From positions 47,987 through 111,986 of the forward strand of contig JTDE01000233.1 of assembly GCA_014338405.1 (NCBI GenBank): a stretch of 64,000 nt of DNA. Direction: 5' to 3'. The notes under the pieces were generated by a model, which had not been told where the DNA came from, did no database searches, and saw nothing but the letters and a program-made list of their open reading frames with translations. Position 1 is the stretch's first letter, and each line of letters begins with the position of its first letter. This document shows, in pieces, positions 24,057 through 37,800 of this stretch. This DNA is from Paragonimus skrjabini miyazakii. Lineage: Eukaryota > Platyhelminthes > Trematoda > Plagiorchiida > Troglotrematidae. The translations under genes and the position numbers were made by a program.

Positions 24057-24404
24057 AATTTATCCGTAAAACGATACAATTATATTTTACAAGTGATTTA
24101 GCAACCTCAGTTTACAAAATGTGTGTTTCAATGTCCAGCGAGCTGACGTCATTGCACGTCACCATTTTGAAACGCCTTTCAAAGTTTTACTCTTTCTCGA
24201 ACTACGCAAAATGGATGCCAAAATGACCTCGGCATCAATGTGGTCACACTACGTTGCTCCCAGTCACAAACACAACACACGACGCACGAGTCATGTCACC
24301 GTTAGAAAAGGAACAATTACAAACTATGAGCAAATATGATTTGGTAGAGTAACTAGGACGGCAAAATGGATCTTCTCTGACAGATCATAATGTAGAGAAA
24401 AGGC

Positions 24405-24930
24405 GTCCAATAAAGCATGATCTTTATTTTCCAACACGCTAATTCACATGCTACGCGCACGCTCGCGTTTATGAGCCAGAATTCTAGCCCGCAACACCCC
24501 GAGGTTTCCGCTCACGCATCATGTGCACTTCTGCGTGGTTTATGTGAGTGATCGGCGCCTTTTATCCGGGGGTTTTCCGTCTACCAATCTTCTTCCGTTG
24601 GTCCGATTTCGTTGACCAATGGCTCATCCGGTCGCTCGTGTTGTCTTCTATCTATTCACTGGGAGCTTGGACTGTCCTCCACGACCGTGACGAGACATTC
24701 CCTCGAGTGTTGAAATAATCGAGCCTCCGATTTGGTCGTCCATCCTACTTTGCGTGCCATGTCTCGCCCGTTGGTCCGATCCGATCGAGCGATGACTCAT
24801 CCGATTGCCCCTGTTGTCCGCCATCCGATCGTTGAGAGTTCGTGGACGTGCCTCCCCTCGCGTTGAGGCATTCCGCAGAGTGTTCAAACACTCGCCCCTC
24901 CAGCCTGACAATCCACCACAATATCTCGAC
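24405..24930 (+). repeat. GC-rich two-unit interspersed repeat, copy 1
   Basis: Matches 56825-57310 along its length. It begins with a hairpin around a poly(A)-signal-like AATAAAG...CTTTATT (24409-24428) and CAACACGCT. Then come TTTATGAGCCAGAATTC and two related units (about 24598-24746 and 24771-24917), both starting GTTGGTCCGAT and each containing CATCCG and a GAGTGTT hairpin (perfect in unit 2: GAGTGTT, CA, AACACTC). GC content is well above that of the surroundings. Minus-strand frames are open but differ between copies. Element type unknown. Confidence 0.75.
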
Positions 24931-24934
24931 TCAA

Positions 24935-27900
24935 TCACCATCACGTAACTTTACGAGGATGTCCGTGCTGTTGTTGAGTTACTCACCTTTGGATGACCAT
25001 GCGCATACTGTTTTATATTTTGTCCCGTGGCTAAGCTGTGATTTGGCATGTTGCCTCCTGCAATTTAAATGATTGCCAACTGTTGGTCTTTGATGATCAG
25101 AATATAAAATTAATTGAAATTGTTTTTACTCAAATAACAGTGACTGAATGACTGAGTAGTAGTCACCAAGGTCACTTAGTCATTTGGTAACAGTAAGTGA
25201 GTAAAATCGGGGGCAATAAATCGGTTTATTCATTCGAGGGGGGAAGATGTTTGGTCAGTACATATGTCGAAAGTGTGGCAAGTTGCAAGCGTGGTCCGTG
25301 TCACCCTAATATAAGGTGCGATTCAGCTAACTGATGCCAAATCCACATTATTCAACACCAAAACAACGATCTACAAAGTGAAGGATTATAAATACATTAA
25401 CTCTATGGCCCACATGGCACGTAAATTACGAAGTTCCTCTAAGACTAACAAACTCGAGAGCTAATTGGTTATTATACCAGTTCAGACAACGATCAACAAA
25501 TATATTGATGATAGCGCCATAAGAACAAAACGTTTTGAAAGGCGGTCCAAATCACAAGGCATAGGACAATCTAACAGCTGACCAACTCGAAGTCCATGTA
25601 TGAGATGCAGGATCAGAGTTGGCGCTCTGTCTCATGACCACATTCTGTGTGATTCGCCAAGTGCTGCGTTTGTCACTGAACCAGTGGGATCAGTGTTAAC
25701 AACCTGATATATGCAAATGATATGAAACTGTGACAAACTAAGTTTGTGGTTAGCACGTCCACAATGTGCTTTGTTTTCCTACCGCGCTCTTTTTGTTACA
25801 ACGTACGAGGAACGTTTATGTTTGATTTCTGAGCCTGGACTGTTCCGATTAGAATATTTCGAATATTCAAGTCAGATGAAGCCGTGGTGTTGATGAATAA
25901 CTTCAAATGGGTTCAATTGATGGAATAAGCCTTGAATGTGACCACATACAAGTGTCATCTGTAGTAGGCTCTACAAATATGGCCGAAGATTTAGTCTGGT
26001 AGTGAAATTATTGATGACTTTTCAGAAACGGCAGTAGTCGAGTCAAAGTAAGAAGATAGTGTATTTTAGGCAACTCGAAAGGTGATATTTTGGTCTTTCC
26101 TATACTCATATTTTCAGCAAATGAGTAACTACGAGCTCGATTGTAAGATGGTGTGAGAATCAACAAATTATCTAGGGTCAATGGACACATTCCGGTGCGG
26201 GCTAAACAGTTACTCTAGTGTGAAGAAGTGACAAAATTCGGGATAATGGTAGTAAGCGAGACGCACAATCAATCACTCCGCAGCATTTCTTGAACGCTCA
26301 AAATCCATCCAAACTGAGGGGAAACAGGGTAATCATCTTAATCTAAAAGTGCCATTTTCTTTTTGTCAGCACGATGACTCGTGAGTTGAGTACAGAAGAA
26401 AATATACCCTTATAAATTGCATAACTCGGATTAATATGTTTGATTAACATGTCACTTCTAAAGAACCTTAACGTAATCAAAATATGTCAGAACCTATGTA
26501 AGCTAACAATTTTTTTTAGGGATTTAGTGTTTCTTGTCTGATATATTTAGGCGACAAGAAAAAATACTGTATGTAAACAAATAATTTTCATACCTCAGTA
26601 AGTGTTTACTTAAAAAGCATTCAGAATAAACATCTTTTGACATGGTGTGTTATGTAACATGAGCTCTGATCAATGTATGTCAGCGCAATAGTTGATTTGA
26701 AAAGCGGAATTAAAGGTTGAAAGAGCGTCACAACACATGTGTGATTTGATTGGCTAGTTGATGATGCTTATAAGTGGTTCGTGTGTGAAAACAAGGTGTC
26801 GCCGAATCCAGTTTGCATGTAATGAACACTCAAAGAATAGAAGAGGCAGTCGACTGTCTTGTCCATCAGTCTGACAGGTCAGGATTCTCCGGAAGCCTAA
26901 GTGACCGAACAAAAACGTCGTGAGGTAAAAAATTGTGAGGACCACAACGCGTGTTCTTAACACCTCGTTCACTTGATAAAATGAACAAACGTTTGCCGAC
27001 GAAGTGGGCGATAACTATAAGCCCATTTTCATCAAACGGAGAAATCCACTGGTGTGAAAATGGTAGAAATCGTTCTACATACCTGTTTCATTTTGAGTAT
27101 AATCTTTCTGTCTGCACTATCCGTTAATTATAATTAGTGACTCTCGTTGTTTGTTTTCTTATTTCATACTCACCGGGCTGTATCAGCAAGCTAGCAAACA
27201 GGGTGGTAAAAAGCAGGCTTCTGATAAGTGAAGATCAATTGGGTTAACTCACTGAAACCAAAAAAAACAACGTAGATTTGGAGAAGTCACGTACTGGGAA
27301 TACCAACCTACAACTGACCACTTTTTACACTCTTATTTGTTCTTTCACCTCAGTGGTGTGAGGTGTGAAGTGCCTACTCAAACACTTATCAAGGGAAAAT
27401 GAAAAAAGGCCACTGTTAGGTCATAAAACGATGAGCGATGTTCTTCTCTTAGACTGGGATCCTCGGGACCTACATGGTCTACGGTTGGGAATATATTAAA
27501 TGACGTAACGGCTAATTGATTCAGGTAACATTACTAGTTTGACTGAAGTATCTTAAGGGAAATACTAATCACAGAAGTCGCAGTGGTGAAAGTCTCGCAG
27601 CTGCAGTCTTACTGTAACCCGTAGACGAGTTGTTTGTCTTCAAAGCGCACGCACTTTGGTGTTGATTTTTTGATCTCATGAAAATTTGTTACATCTCTCC
27701 TCCATCTTTTGCGCCAACACTAAGGCGTAATTTCGCCTTTTGTCAGTTGAATAGCACATGTGTGTCGGTGGAAACAATTGACGTGGAGCCGTCATTAAAG
27801 AAGGCAGTGATGATGACGAAGAGAACCGTTACTGTAGCAAGACAATATTCCACAAATAACCCCGGTGATTTTAGAAAGCGGTTTATGAGGTGGAACCAGA

Positions 27901-28105
27901 ACGCTAAAATTTCACAAACTGGATCTTGTCGTTGTCATGGGAACAAGAAATAGAGATTTATAACTTCTAGCCCGCAGGTCACAGTAATTAGATATAGAAC
28001 TTGAAAAACGCGGTGAAATGCCAGCCGTCAGTTATCAATCTTTAGGCAAAATGCATTCTATATAGCAAATTTGCAAGATAAGTACCGACATTTTTACTCT
28101 CTCAC
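24935..28105. other. No gene recognised
   Basis: A 91-codon plus frame at 27678-27953 has a basic C-terminal half but no known domain. A second small hairpin of the AATAAA...TTTATT type is at about 25215-25235. Confidence 0.45.
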
Positions 28106-28109
28106 TTTT

Positions 28110-31080
28110 ACTCGTGGGACCAGTGAAGGTGGCCTCACGATCAAAGGTCTATCCTGCGCAGATGTGTGAGGAGCACTTCACCTGGTTGATTCGCACCATG
28201 TTGTCAAACTGTTGAATTCGTTCTATTCAGGTGACCGAGTAAATCTTACTCACAGTGGTAAGTTAAGTGCTATATTTTAAAGTCTAAGCAGTTCCTCTAC
28301 ACGACCCGTTCACAGTCCTTGAAAACTACCTCCGTCCACCCCCACTCCGTAGATCATTCAAGAAACGGTTAAAATAGTTTCGTGACTGTCACTCGCCATT
28401 ACTTTAAGAGATCTCATGAACTAACGTTTTACTACTTATTCCAACAAACTTCGCTTTGCAATGTTGTGAAATAACTGAGATATGAACAGCCTGATGATGA
28501 ATGAGTGAAAACTAATTCGCTTGTTACTCTGTGTTCACCACAGACACGCTGGTAACGTTTATGATTTAATGAATCCAAAGATTATGCGGAAGTACTACTT
28601 GTAATCACGATGACAGATGAGTGAATATGTAGACTAGGGCATGAACAATAGACTAGACATGGGGACCCAAAAATATGTCATCTGAACCTGAGAGCAGAAT
28701 TTGTCAAATTCTTTCTAACACGTGTACGGATGAAAGCTATACGGTTGTGTAGCCATGTAACTGAGCTTGTGATTGGAAGTTATATGACAAAATGGGGAAA
28801 TTTGCATTGATTAGTCGAATCGAATGTTTACAAGTGAACAATCAACATTCCTGAGTGAAGAGGCAGTCATCAAAATCCTCCTTCAAAAATTCACCGATAA
28901 ATTCACGTCAGTTTTCCTCTTCACCGAATGAACCGCAACGACTGATTCATAAAGGAGATTCGTCAAAACAGTTTGGGGGAGTTGTCAATGAGATTCCTCA
29001 TTAGTTAGCAATAAAACTCATCATGATAATCCACAACAGTAGGTTTAGTACACCATCAGGAACGTTGAATGCTTAGTCAAAGCAACCTGTCCTGCATCCA
29101 AACCTATTTATTCCTGTTGTTGTACGTTTTCCTTTCAAAATTACTAGTAAGTAGTTTGGAAAATTCGACTTTTCCAGACAAATCTCCTCTAAAATAATCT
29201 TTCACAAGTAAATAGTTTTTAAAGAATGTATGTCAACTTTTCTACAGTTTCCATTTACAAACGGCTTGAAGCTAGTAGCTAGCAGTGCGTATACCAGTAT
29301 TTCCCAAACATACAAGACAGACACAACCCACGTAAACAGCCGGATGATGTGCGATAACAGCATATGAATTCCTGAAAATTTACAGTCAGTCTTAACATAA
29401 GCGAAACTAGTTCGATTACATACAGTTCCTCAAACAACTGAAGAGACGAACATTTTATAACTGCTAGAAAATGTCCGAAAAATAACCCCGGTTGTGGCAC
29501 AAAAATCTATTGGGGGTAAAAGATTGTCAGTACTTTTCAATGCCCATCTGAACAACATATGGCAATTTACTCACAAACATCAGCTCACATCAGGGGAACG
29601 TCAAAGCTGATGCTCCTCTTAGTCACGTTTAAATTGTCCGTGGAAGAATTCTGTCTACTCAAGTATGTCACAACGGACCTCCCACAAATTTGGAAGCTAG
29701 TGGAAGATGAGTGGGTTGTACTCATTTTGCCGGTCCGCAGCTGTAGTTGTTCACCGTTCTGTCTTATCTGTAACGAGTTTTTGCTTCTTCCTAACCAGTT
29801 TCGTCTAGAAATATAGCAGAGAAAGTGTTGCTGTAAGAGAATGTTTGAGTAGATCCGAGGGAGTCGGGCGAAACTTCGCGATTTACGAAAAAACCTCAGG
29901 ATGTGATCTGAAGCCTCAGTGATTGAAGTGACTGTAACATTGTTGTGGTCAAGTGGACAGCTTATCATTGGATAAAAAAGTTACGGATAGTATGAACTTA
30001 CTAGTGTAATTAGAAAAATGTGTCTTCAACGATATTGACAAAAAAGGAAAACTTCAAAACCTATCTACATGTGTACTACGTTTCTGGTGCGACCAATGAG
30101 CTTAAAGAGCTAGTGTGACGGCGACTGAGATAGCAGTGGTTCTTTACTGTTGTGGAAAGCTTGAAACAGAAGTCAGAAACTGTTTGCAAACAATTCACAC
30201 ACATGGATAGGAACCAAAAAATGAGTAACATTGACGGCAGGAAATATACTTGGTGCAAGAGTTGAAAAGTTTCTATAGTCTTCTGTGTATGGATACACAG
30301 ATTGAGATATTTTGGTATGGTACAAAGGATACCTGCCTTGCAGAACACTATCTGCCAAGGCAGAAAAAGATTAGTGTGGAGTGAGTAAAGATTAATAAGG
30401 CCTCAATGTACAGAAACGCGAAAAGATCAGTCAACTACCATAGGTTGCGTATCTCTTCTAGGCAAGAATCTTCATGAATCATTCAGTTTTTACTCGGAAA
30501 CGTTGGCATGGATAGCTGTCAATCAGTTCTCGTAACGCAAATGTTGTAGTCGTTTTTTTGCTATCTCCGTGACTTAAACTGGGGGTGACAGAAGTGAAGC
30601 AACTCTCTGTCAGATGTTGTTTAGCTTTTGTTGCAACTGGGTTATCTGTTTACCTGATGTAATGCGGAAGTTTTGCCAGATAAATTGCGTCTTATCTTAC
30701 TGGTGCTACCTCTAAACAAAAACGCTTAGCTGTGGCTATAATATACAGAAGCGTGAACATCAACCACTGACATTCTGCTGAACGTAAGAACTTATCAAAA
30801 ATAATACATTAATCTGTACAGTGGTTTAAACGAAATTGACTATACGCGAACGTTTTATGTCATTCAAGGCTAAACGGCCTATGCTTCTGATTCTGGATGG
30901 CTGAAATGACATTTTCTTATGAAAATTTAAATTTTGACAAGTTCCTTTTTAACATCTAATGCTAAACCAAGAATGCCACTACAAGAGTCAAGTGTTTTAA
31001 GAACGTAACGTTTCGTATTCTAAACTGATAAATACCTAGAGCAAATTGATCTAGTTGTCCTCAAGAGGTTTCCAAGTGTG
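28110..31080. other. No gene recognised
   Basis: Contains the second CCTGATGATGAAT motif (28490-28530). A 127-codon minus frame (29585-29968) is about as long as chance allows in 64 kb, and no domain was recognised in it. Confidence 0.45.
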
Positions 31081-31106
31081 GCTATTGTTTGACGAATTTC
31101 GATCCA

Positions 31107-31806
31107 GAATCATGCACATACACACACACGTGCACACACTCAAATATGCACATTTACACACGCAGCTACTCGTGCATGCACACGGATTCTGCAAAATACC
31201 TTTCCCTTTCTCAGTGTTTCATTTAAGCAAGTTGTGCCCACCTAAAACCAATCCACATACCACAGAAATGAGTCGATCGATACGGTTGATTTGTTTCTCT
31301 CAGGACGCCCATGGAATTTGTTGCCGTTTTACAATCAATATTGTCTTCTGAACTTCCACCAGTCAATGAACTGATTAGCATGTGCCCGATTAGAACCAGG
31401 AAAGCAAGATGTACTTAGTGGAGTTCGATGGTCGTCTATTTTTAATTGGTTCATACGATAAAAATGATTAATGTAATGTGTTTAACCCTTACCAAATGCT
31501 TGTCAACATTCCTGTGACTATTAGGAATAAAAACCGCCAATATGGTATTACATATATATACACGCGTGCATGCACACACGACCCTGAGCCTGATGAATTG
31601 ACGGTGGGACTCAGACAACGGCTTAACGCAATACTGCAGAGAAACAGTGATTCTTGCATATTCAAGTTCTACATTCTCGAGGAGTTCACTTGTTTTTACG
31701 TTTTTCGTTTCACCAATATAATGGAATACAGTCGCTAGACATAGCTTCAGATTTGGGATGAAGTGCGTCCTTCGTTTTCATCGTAACAAGTGCACACACA
31801 CACACA
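31107..31806. repeat. Cluster of short CA-rich tracts
   Basis: Interrupted CA/TG tracts at about 31107-31165, 31550-31582 and 31790-31806. Imperfect, so probably an old fragmented microsatellite field. Confidence 0.7.
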
Positions 31807-31869
31807 GATCAGTCCTCTCCGCGTTCATCATGTGATGGACGGCTTCACACTCCCTGTTCATCATGATCA

Positions 31870-32805
31870 TCACACGTGTCAATCAATCAATGTGAGAACG
31901 AAGAATTTTCTAAATAACATTGAATTTGAAAGATGTCAGGTTTGGATACACTTACTTCAATGTACGCAGCGCCGTTTACGTAAACACTGTCCACTACATT
32001 CAATGGTGTTTAAAGTGTATTCAAGTTGACTGGGTGGAGGCAGGTGGAATATATATATTAGTAATGTGAAGCTCTTGAATCAGGTAACTCGTTTTATTTC
32101 TCCTTGTATCAATCAAAAGTCTTATCCAACCGTGTTGCAATCGGTATAAAGCTGAGTAGCCAAAACAAACGAGCAGATATGGAACAAGGAGAAAAAGCTA
32201 CTACAACATTTGAAGCAGTAAAAAAAGTCACACAGCATACGTTAATCGTTTTGAAGGTATAATAATACTAATAATATTAATGATGGTCATTAACGAAAAC
32301 AAGATATCAGTGGATAACGCTGAAGCTGGCCAGTACAGTTAGATATTTAAATGTCGGAGTGTGAGAAAACGCGGAGATCGTGCTCGATGCGTAATATTTT
32401 TTTCTGATACCCAGTTATCCTAGCATTTTTCGTGGCAACTTTCCACGTCCACGATCTGGACGTTTACTCATTTTCCCAATTCATAATCATGAAATCGGTG
32501 TTCGGTGAATGCTGACTTTCTCTCCGTACATGTTAGAAAGGTGGCGATACGGTCACAACCGTGAGTCTCACGTTATAAGGCAGACAGACGGAAGCTGACC
32601 TCTGAATCGCGCAAAATATTCAGACACATCAAAGAATTCAGGTGGACATTAATCGTCGACTTGAATGCAACTCATCTACGTCCAAATGATATATCAACTC
32701 AGATAAACAACCCAACCTTGACTACTGATTCAAACCATGCTCAGTTGGTTCAATGAAGACAGTAACTTCAACCTAACTGAGAAGTCCTGATTGGATAGAA
32801 CAAAG
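31870..32805. other. No gene recognised
   Basis: A short ATG frame of 26 codons begins at 32179 after a TATAAA at about 32142, but it has no recognisable product. Confidence 0.4.
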
Positions 32806-32809
32806 TGAT

Positions 32810-33160
32810 TCTGTTCATTCTCCTTTCGAAATGATCGGGCAAGCTGAACACTATTCATACAAGGTTGTGGTTGAGAGTTTGGATTTGATTATTCGGTCAT
32901 GCCTATTGTGAGATTGCTGCCGTTGTGGTTAACACGCTAGTCTCACATGCACGGGGATCAGAGAGCAAACTCCGATCTGGACAAGGATATGTACTACTGA
33001 TGAGCTCTAATAATAGCGAAACTCGAGTCTAGTGCTTCCTTTCGAAGTGAGCTAGTCAAAAGGCTTATCTGAATGCGAAGGCTGCGATCAAGTGTGGGTG
33101 GTGTTCAACTTTGAAACAACCAGTCTCTGATGTTGCCATGTTTACAACTTCCGTATCATA
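32810..33160 (+). mobile_element. SM-alpha-like SINE with hammerhead ribozyme (best copy)
   Basis: A head region (32820-32920, with TCTCCTTTCGAAATGATCGG) is shared with copies at 7470 and, inverted, at 53950 and 50750. A Pol III A box TGGTTAACACG lies at 32926-32936; the B box is degenerate (GGATCAGAGAG). The hammerhead is at 32991-33035. The tail (TCGAAGTGAG, GAATGCGAAGGCTGCG, GTGGTGTTCAA) recurs at 41490-41530 and 48110-48165. This is the most complete copy in the window and the best reference for the family. Confidence 0.85.
32991..33035 (+). ncRNA. Hammerhead ribozyme in SINE, intact core
   Basis: Stem I GTACTA/TAGTGC (one G-U pair) closes the core CTGATGA (32997-33003). Stem II GCU...AGC (33004-33017) is followed by GAAA (33018-33021). 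A minimal stem III within CTCGAG (33022-33027) precedes cleavage after GUC (33029). Every conserved core residue is present. Known for this ribozyme class: self-cleavage leaves a cyclic phosphate. Its short stem III suggests it folds best as a dimer or in the full element. Confidence 0.85.
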
Positions 33161-33164
33161 GTCA

Positions 33165-34695
33165 ACAAGCGGGACTGGTTATTCTTATGCAGAAAGTGTA
33201 CGAGACTGGTAAGTCGTCCACTAATAAACGTCTGACTTTCAGAGAGGCATTATTTTGATGAGCGTATTGAAAAGAGACCAAGAACATGCACAGTGCTATC
33301 TGATGTTACAATTGTAAGCATCTTTAGTCTACATCAACCGGTACAGCTCGCTGGAGTCTAGCAGACCTAATGTAAAACAAAACATTTTAAGAAAAATGAG
33401 TTTCATTCAAATGTCTGTATGGAATGAACAACAGAATACGCACTGTCCTCAGATTTAGTTAACTCAGCCTGTTTAAAGATATGCCTGCTGTGATTTACCA
33501 ACCGTGAAGGTCCGTCTTAGAAACTCTACTGCCAACGCTCACTGACACCGTTTTCAATCATTCCCAACTAACCTGATGAACTGGTGTGAAAGATATGCCC
33601 TTGTATTCACCCCTTCAAAAAAATCAATATATTTTAGATCCATGGGAAGCATGTGATAAGATACCAAGGAGAATAACACAAGTATTGATTCGTTTCACAA
33701 TCGTAACTCACGATCATGAACATCAACGATCTAAGTGTTATGAACTATTTTACAATATCCCATCGATAGGTCAATGCATAACTATAGACTAAACTACCAC
33801 AAGCTGATTACCGGTGTGGTCAACTAATCCAACAATTAGTTGTCATTTAGACTGACCATAAACAATATGTCGGTTTGGAATAATATTTCCTCGAGGTAAA
33901 AAAAGTGATGCCTAGCTGGAGAATAGGTAAAGGAACGAACGAACTCGCTTTGTACACACAAGTTTGGAGTAAATGATCAAACTACGATCACCTGCACCAT
34001 TGCTAGGTAACGCTGTTATACTCAATTTTGATGATTGATCGGAACTCTGCAGACAAAGTTGGGCAGATAATTCTGGTTTGCAATAAGGCTCATATTCACT
34101 GGGTGAACAAAAATGTTACTTGTTATCCAGTTTTTCATACCTGTTCCTAACTGGATTGTATATTACTTTTTATCCTTCCAAAGCGTTCTGCCGTACAACA
34201 ACAAGTGCACGAGTACCCGAATGCGTGAGTATTACGGAGGAACATAGACGCGGAAATAGTGAACTATTAGCCAGGTGTGGTTGTTTTAAGTGTTTCACAA
34301 ACTGCGTTCTACACACTATGAATGAGCATCCCTGTGACTGAATCACCATTAAAGAGATGAGTAACTAGTATTAAATGCTTCTCCACTGTAACTATTTGTC
34401 AGTATAGTGTTTAGGTCATTATATTTTTTTTAAACAAATCTCCGAATGACAGCCGCGTTAGACACACTTTTCACTTAATCAGAGGCTTTTTGTGTCTCAT
34501 CCGTGGGCAAAAAACTGAGTTTAAATTTGAACAAACCCAAATATGATCGCAGCTTTTCTCTTTAGCATGAATCTCCATCCAGCCCCCTATGAAAAATGTG
34601 CTGGATTCGAGCTTTGCTTTTATTGAGGCCAAGAAAGAGTGCATGATATCCAGGACATGATTTATTGAGACAATCGTTTTGATCACTGCGCCGCT
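33165..34695. other. No clear gene; one Cys-rich open frame
   Basis: The plus frame 34120-34341 (no ATG at its start) ends in a Cys-rich stretch (ARCGCFKCFTNC, then EHPCD) after a hydrophobic beginning (SSFSYLFLTGLYITF). It could be an exon of a small secreted protein or chance; no family recognised. Confidence 0.3.
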
Positions 34696-34699
34696 GTTC

Positions 34700-34830
34700 T
34701 TATGCTGTGCTTAGTCGAATGATCATATCTAAACGCTCGACCACTTTCGTTTGTGAGTAGCCACTTTGATTGGAGACACACTAACCGTTCTGTCAACTTA
34801 AGTCGTGATTAGGACTTATGAATCAGATTG
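34700..34830 (-). mobile_element. SINE head fragment
   Basis: Plus-strand bases CTAAACGCTCGACCA, TTTGTGAGTAG and GTGATTAGGACTT align with 53910-54030, the head of the minus-strand SINE there. No tRNA-like or ribozyme part is retained. Confidence 0.6.
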
Positions 34831-34839
34831 GACCCTCTC

Positions 34840-37800
34840 ATTTTATTAAACATGCTGAGCTGCACTGAACTGGATTATGTTTTTGTGTTAGCAAACGAAA
34901 CTGTTAAAATCAGTATGTTGTCCATTCCAAGGCTGACCTGCGATACAAAGACAGTGTTAACAGATTATCACCTTGTCTGACTACGCGTAAATCAGGAAAA
35001 TGAGAAAGGTTGATACAGTCGACCTCTGACGTAAAACGGATGGGTTTGTGTGCTTCGTAAAATGAGCCACGAACAGTCAATACCGGTGGTGGAAAAATAA
35101 CCCGAACAAAACGCCGAAGGAAGTATGTACTACTCATTGGTCACTCGAAGTGCTAACTTTGGGGTTCCCCATGAAAAGCCAGTAAACTCACAGGCAAGTT
35201 ATCTGTTTGCTAACAATAGATCCAATCGAATTTGAAGCATGCCGTAGATATAAAGCGTACCAGAAATTCTTTTACGACTGTTATTGAGATACTCCTGCAA
35301 ATATTTCACCAAGTAATATACTGGCAAATATAAACGTAATTTCATGAAGACTTGTTTATGAATGACGGTGTTAAATCTCGTGAAATCATGCAGTTGTTGA
35401 GGATTATTGCATCCTTTCTGGTCTCGACAAATTCGAGTTCGTCGTATAGGTTACAGCAGCATAAGTGTTGTTGTACAGCCTGGAGGCTCCTTGTCAGTCA
35501 ATTCACAAATGATAAAACATGACAAAATACACGAATTGAAGATTGGTTTTATTGGATAAATTTGTCTATGGATTTTCAACAGTCCGTGCAGACGTGTGAT
35601 GAGGGATTCAGTAAGTTTGAGTCAGTGAACTAAAAACCAGAATGCTATTTGAAACTCGGTAAGATGTTGGGTAATCCGTATTTATTTGCAAACGGCATGG
35701 AGTTGAAGTCTCTTATGTCGACTAATTTTATCCCATTCGATAAGATCCGTGAGATTGTGTTTAAATAGTTTCTATTGTCTGGGAGTGCTATGCCGTCTAC
35801 TTTGTTAGGTCGTATTAACGTGGGTTGATCAGGGTAACACAGTGCAATTAAAGCTCCGAGTGAGTTCTTAGTTAAGGTCTTGCCTGTCTCGTGCTAGAAT
35901 GAACATACTGGAACCTATAGTTGACTTAGCCAGAACTGAATAGTTCCCAGTAGACATCAGTCGTCAGAGACAACAACAAAGTTTGGTTATAAATATTTTG
36001 TACGGCTGGTCTATGAAATAGCGTAATCAGTATAGTTTTTGTCCCAGTGACAAGACCATATAATGAAGCACTATGCTGAACATTTAAAAACTTGTGAACG
36101 TAACCGCCAGGATTGCTTGAAACTATATACTGCGGTTTAACTCCATACAGAATTTCACGACGTTTCGGTGAGAAGTGTTCAATAAAGCAGTGACAAGACG
36201 TGATTCATGTGATACACTCCGGATATATATTTTATACAATCTGACTACACATGTACACGTAAGGAAAGTTTAACCCTCAGACAAAGTTTCAGAGAGCAGA
36301 AGTTATGGCTCGCAAAACTAGGCAAGCAGACAAACGTGTAAATACAACGCAATGTCTGCAAAAATTGCTTGAGAACAGCAGCTGGATGTCTCCTGGGCAA
36401 AGCCTGGGCGAACTGTTGGATGCGTTTGTGGTTGCCGCAAAGGCTCACAGAGAATGCACCGTAAATTTTTAACTCTGCCTGTTTGGATAATGTGGCTCAC
36501 TGTCCATGAAGTTCACTGTCGTCTGACAACCTTCACGGAAGCACTTGCTTCCATCTGTACAATTTGGGGAAATGATTGGACATATGCGCACCGTACTGGT
36601 TGTATGGAACTCACAAACTCACTGAGCAACTACACACCATTATACAAATGTGTAACGCAGTGTGGTGCCAATTGGTCTATCAACTAGGTGATTTGTTCTA
36701 ATCGATCAAAAACCCTTCAGTCAGTCCACTCTAAAAAATAGTTTCCAGTTTGTTAATAACACATACATTTTGTATGTTCGAGACAAACTTGTCTTGTGGA
36801 CATGACATCTCTGTCTATAAACATTTAACTACGTAAAACAGCCGATGGTGTTTGTGAGTATTGTTAAACAGAAAACCTGCCGCATCCTACACAGTGGTTG
36901 CCTTTGTACACACACACACACACACACACAATGTGTGGCTCAACTTCGGGACATTTGTTTCAAAATGATTGGACCGGATTGCACTGAACCGTCCACTATG
37001 TAAGCCTATAGTGAATATCTGCAAGGTTAAATTAGAACACGTCACTGAACAAAAACCGGTGTTGTGCATGCGATATATAGGCGATACGTATTCATTTTTG
37101 CAGGCACAGGTGATTCAAGTGATCCGTATAGCATAAACAGGTTTATCTCATCTAAAATCTAGTTGGATACTCCAGTAACTTGGAAAACAAATGGCAGCAT
37201 AAGAGAGTGTATACATAAGAGAGGGTGAGTAAACGCACTTTGGAAGCTTTCGATTTGTGTAATATAAGACAAGCTTAATAAGGACAATTTATGGCAGAAC
37301 ACAGAAGCTGAACACGCTAGACAATCCACTGCTGAAATAAAGTACACAAATGACTACGCTACGTGCTACTAACGAATACTCACAACAACTCACCAGACAA
37401 TGTAACAATGCCATTTTTCCGAAACCGTAGACACTAAGAGTATCAAAGAAACAAAATATTCCCAAGACTCTGGTATTCGGATGATTTCTAGTTAACAAAA
37501 GCTTTGTCCGGAAACTTGAAAAGCTTTATTGGTCTTCTCAATTAGGAACAAACAATGTGTGACTGGCACATCCGACTCCATATACTGATTCTTTATACAA
37601 GTACAGTTACAGTACGAGTTTAATAAGAAGAACAAACAGATAATTGAGTGCTCGTACCAAACAGCATCTTCCAGAATGACTAGAATCGTAAAGAGAAATG
37701 TCAGACATTCGTGTGAACACTAACAACCGACATTCATTTACATCGGCAACAGACCACATTGTCCAAACAGGCACTGAGTCAACGTTTGTGACACATTCTC

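Noticed and set aside
24648..24944. Arg-rich minus-strand ORF in the GC-rich repeat
   Set aside because: The frame is not conserved in the second copy (56870-57151 uses a different peptide); it is open because of high GC.
29585..29968. 127-codon minus-strand ORF
   Set aside because: About the longest frame expected by chance here, with no domain, and an overlapping open frame on the other strand.
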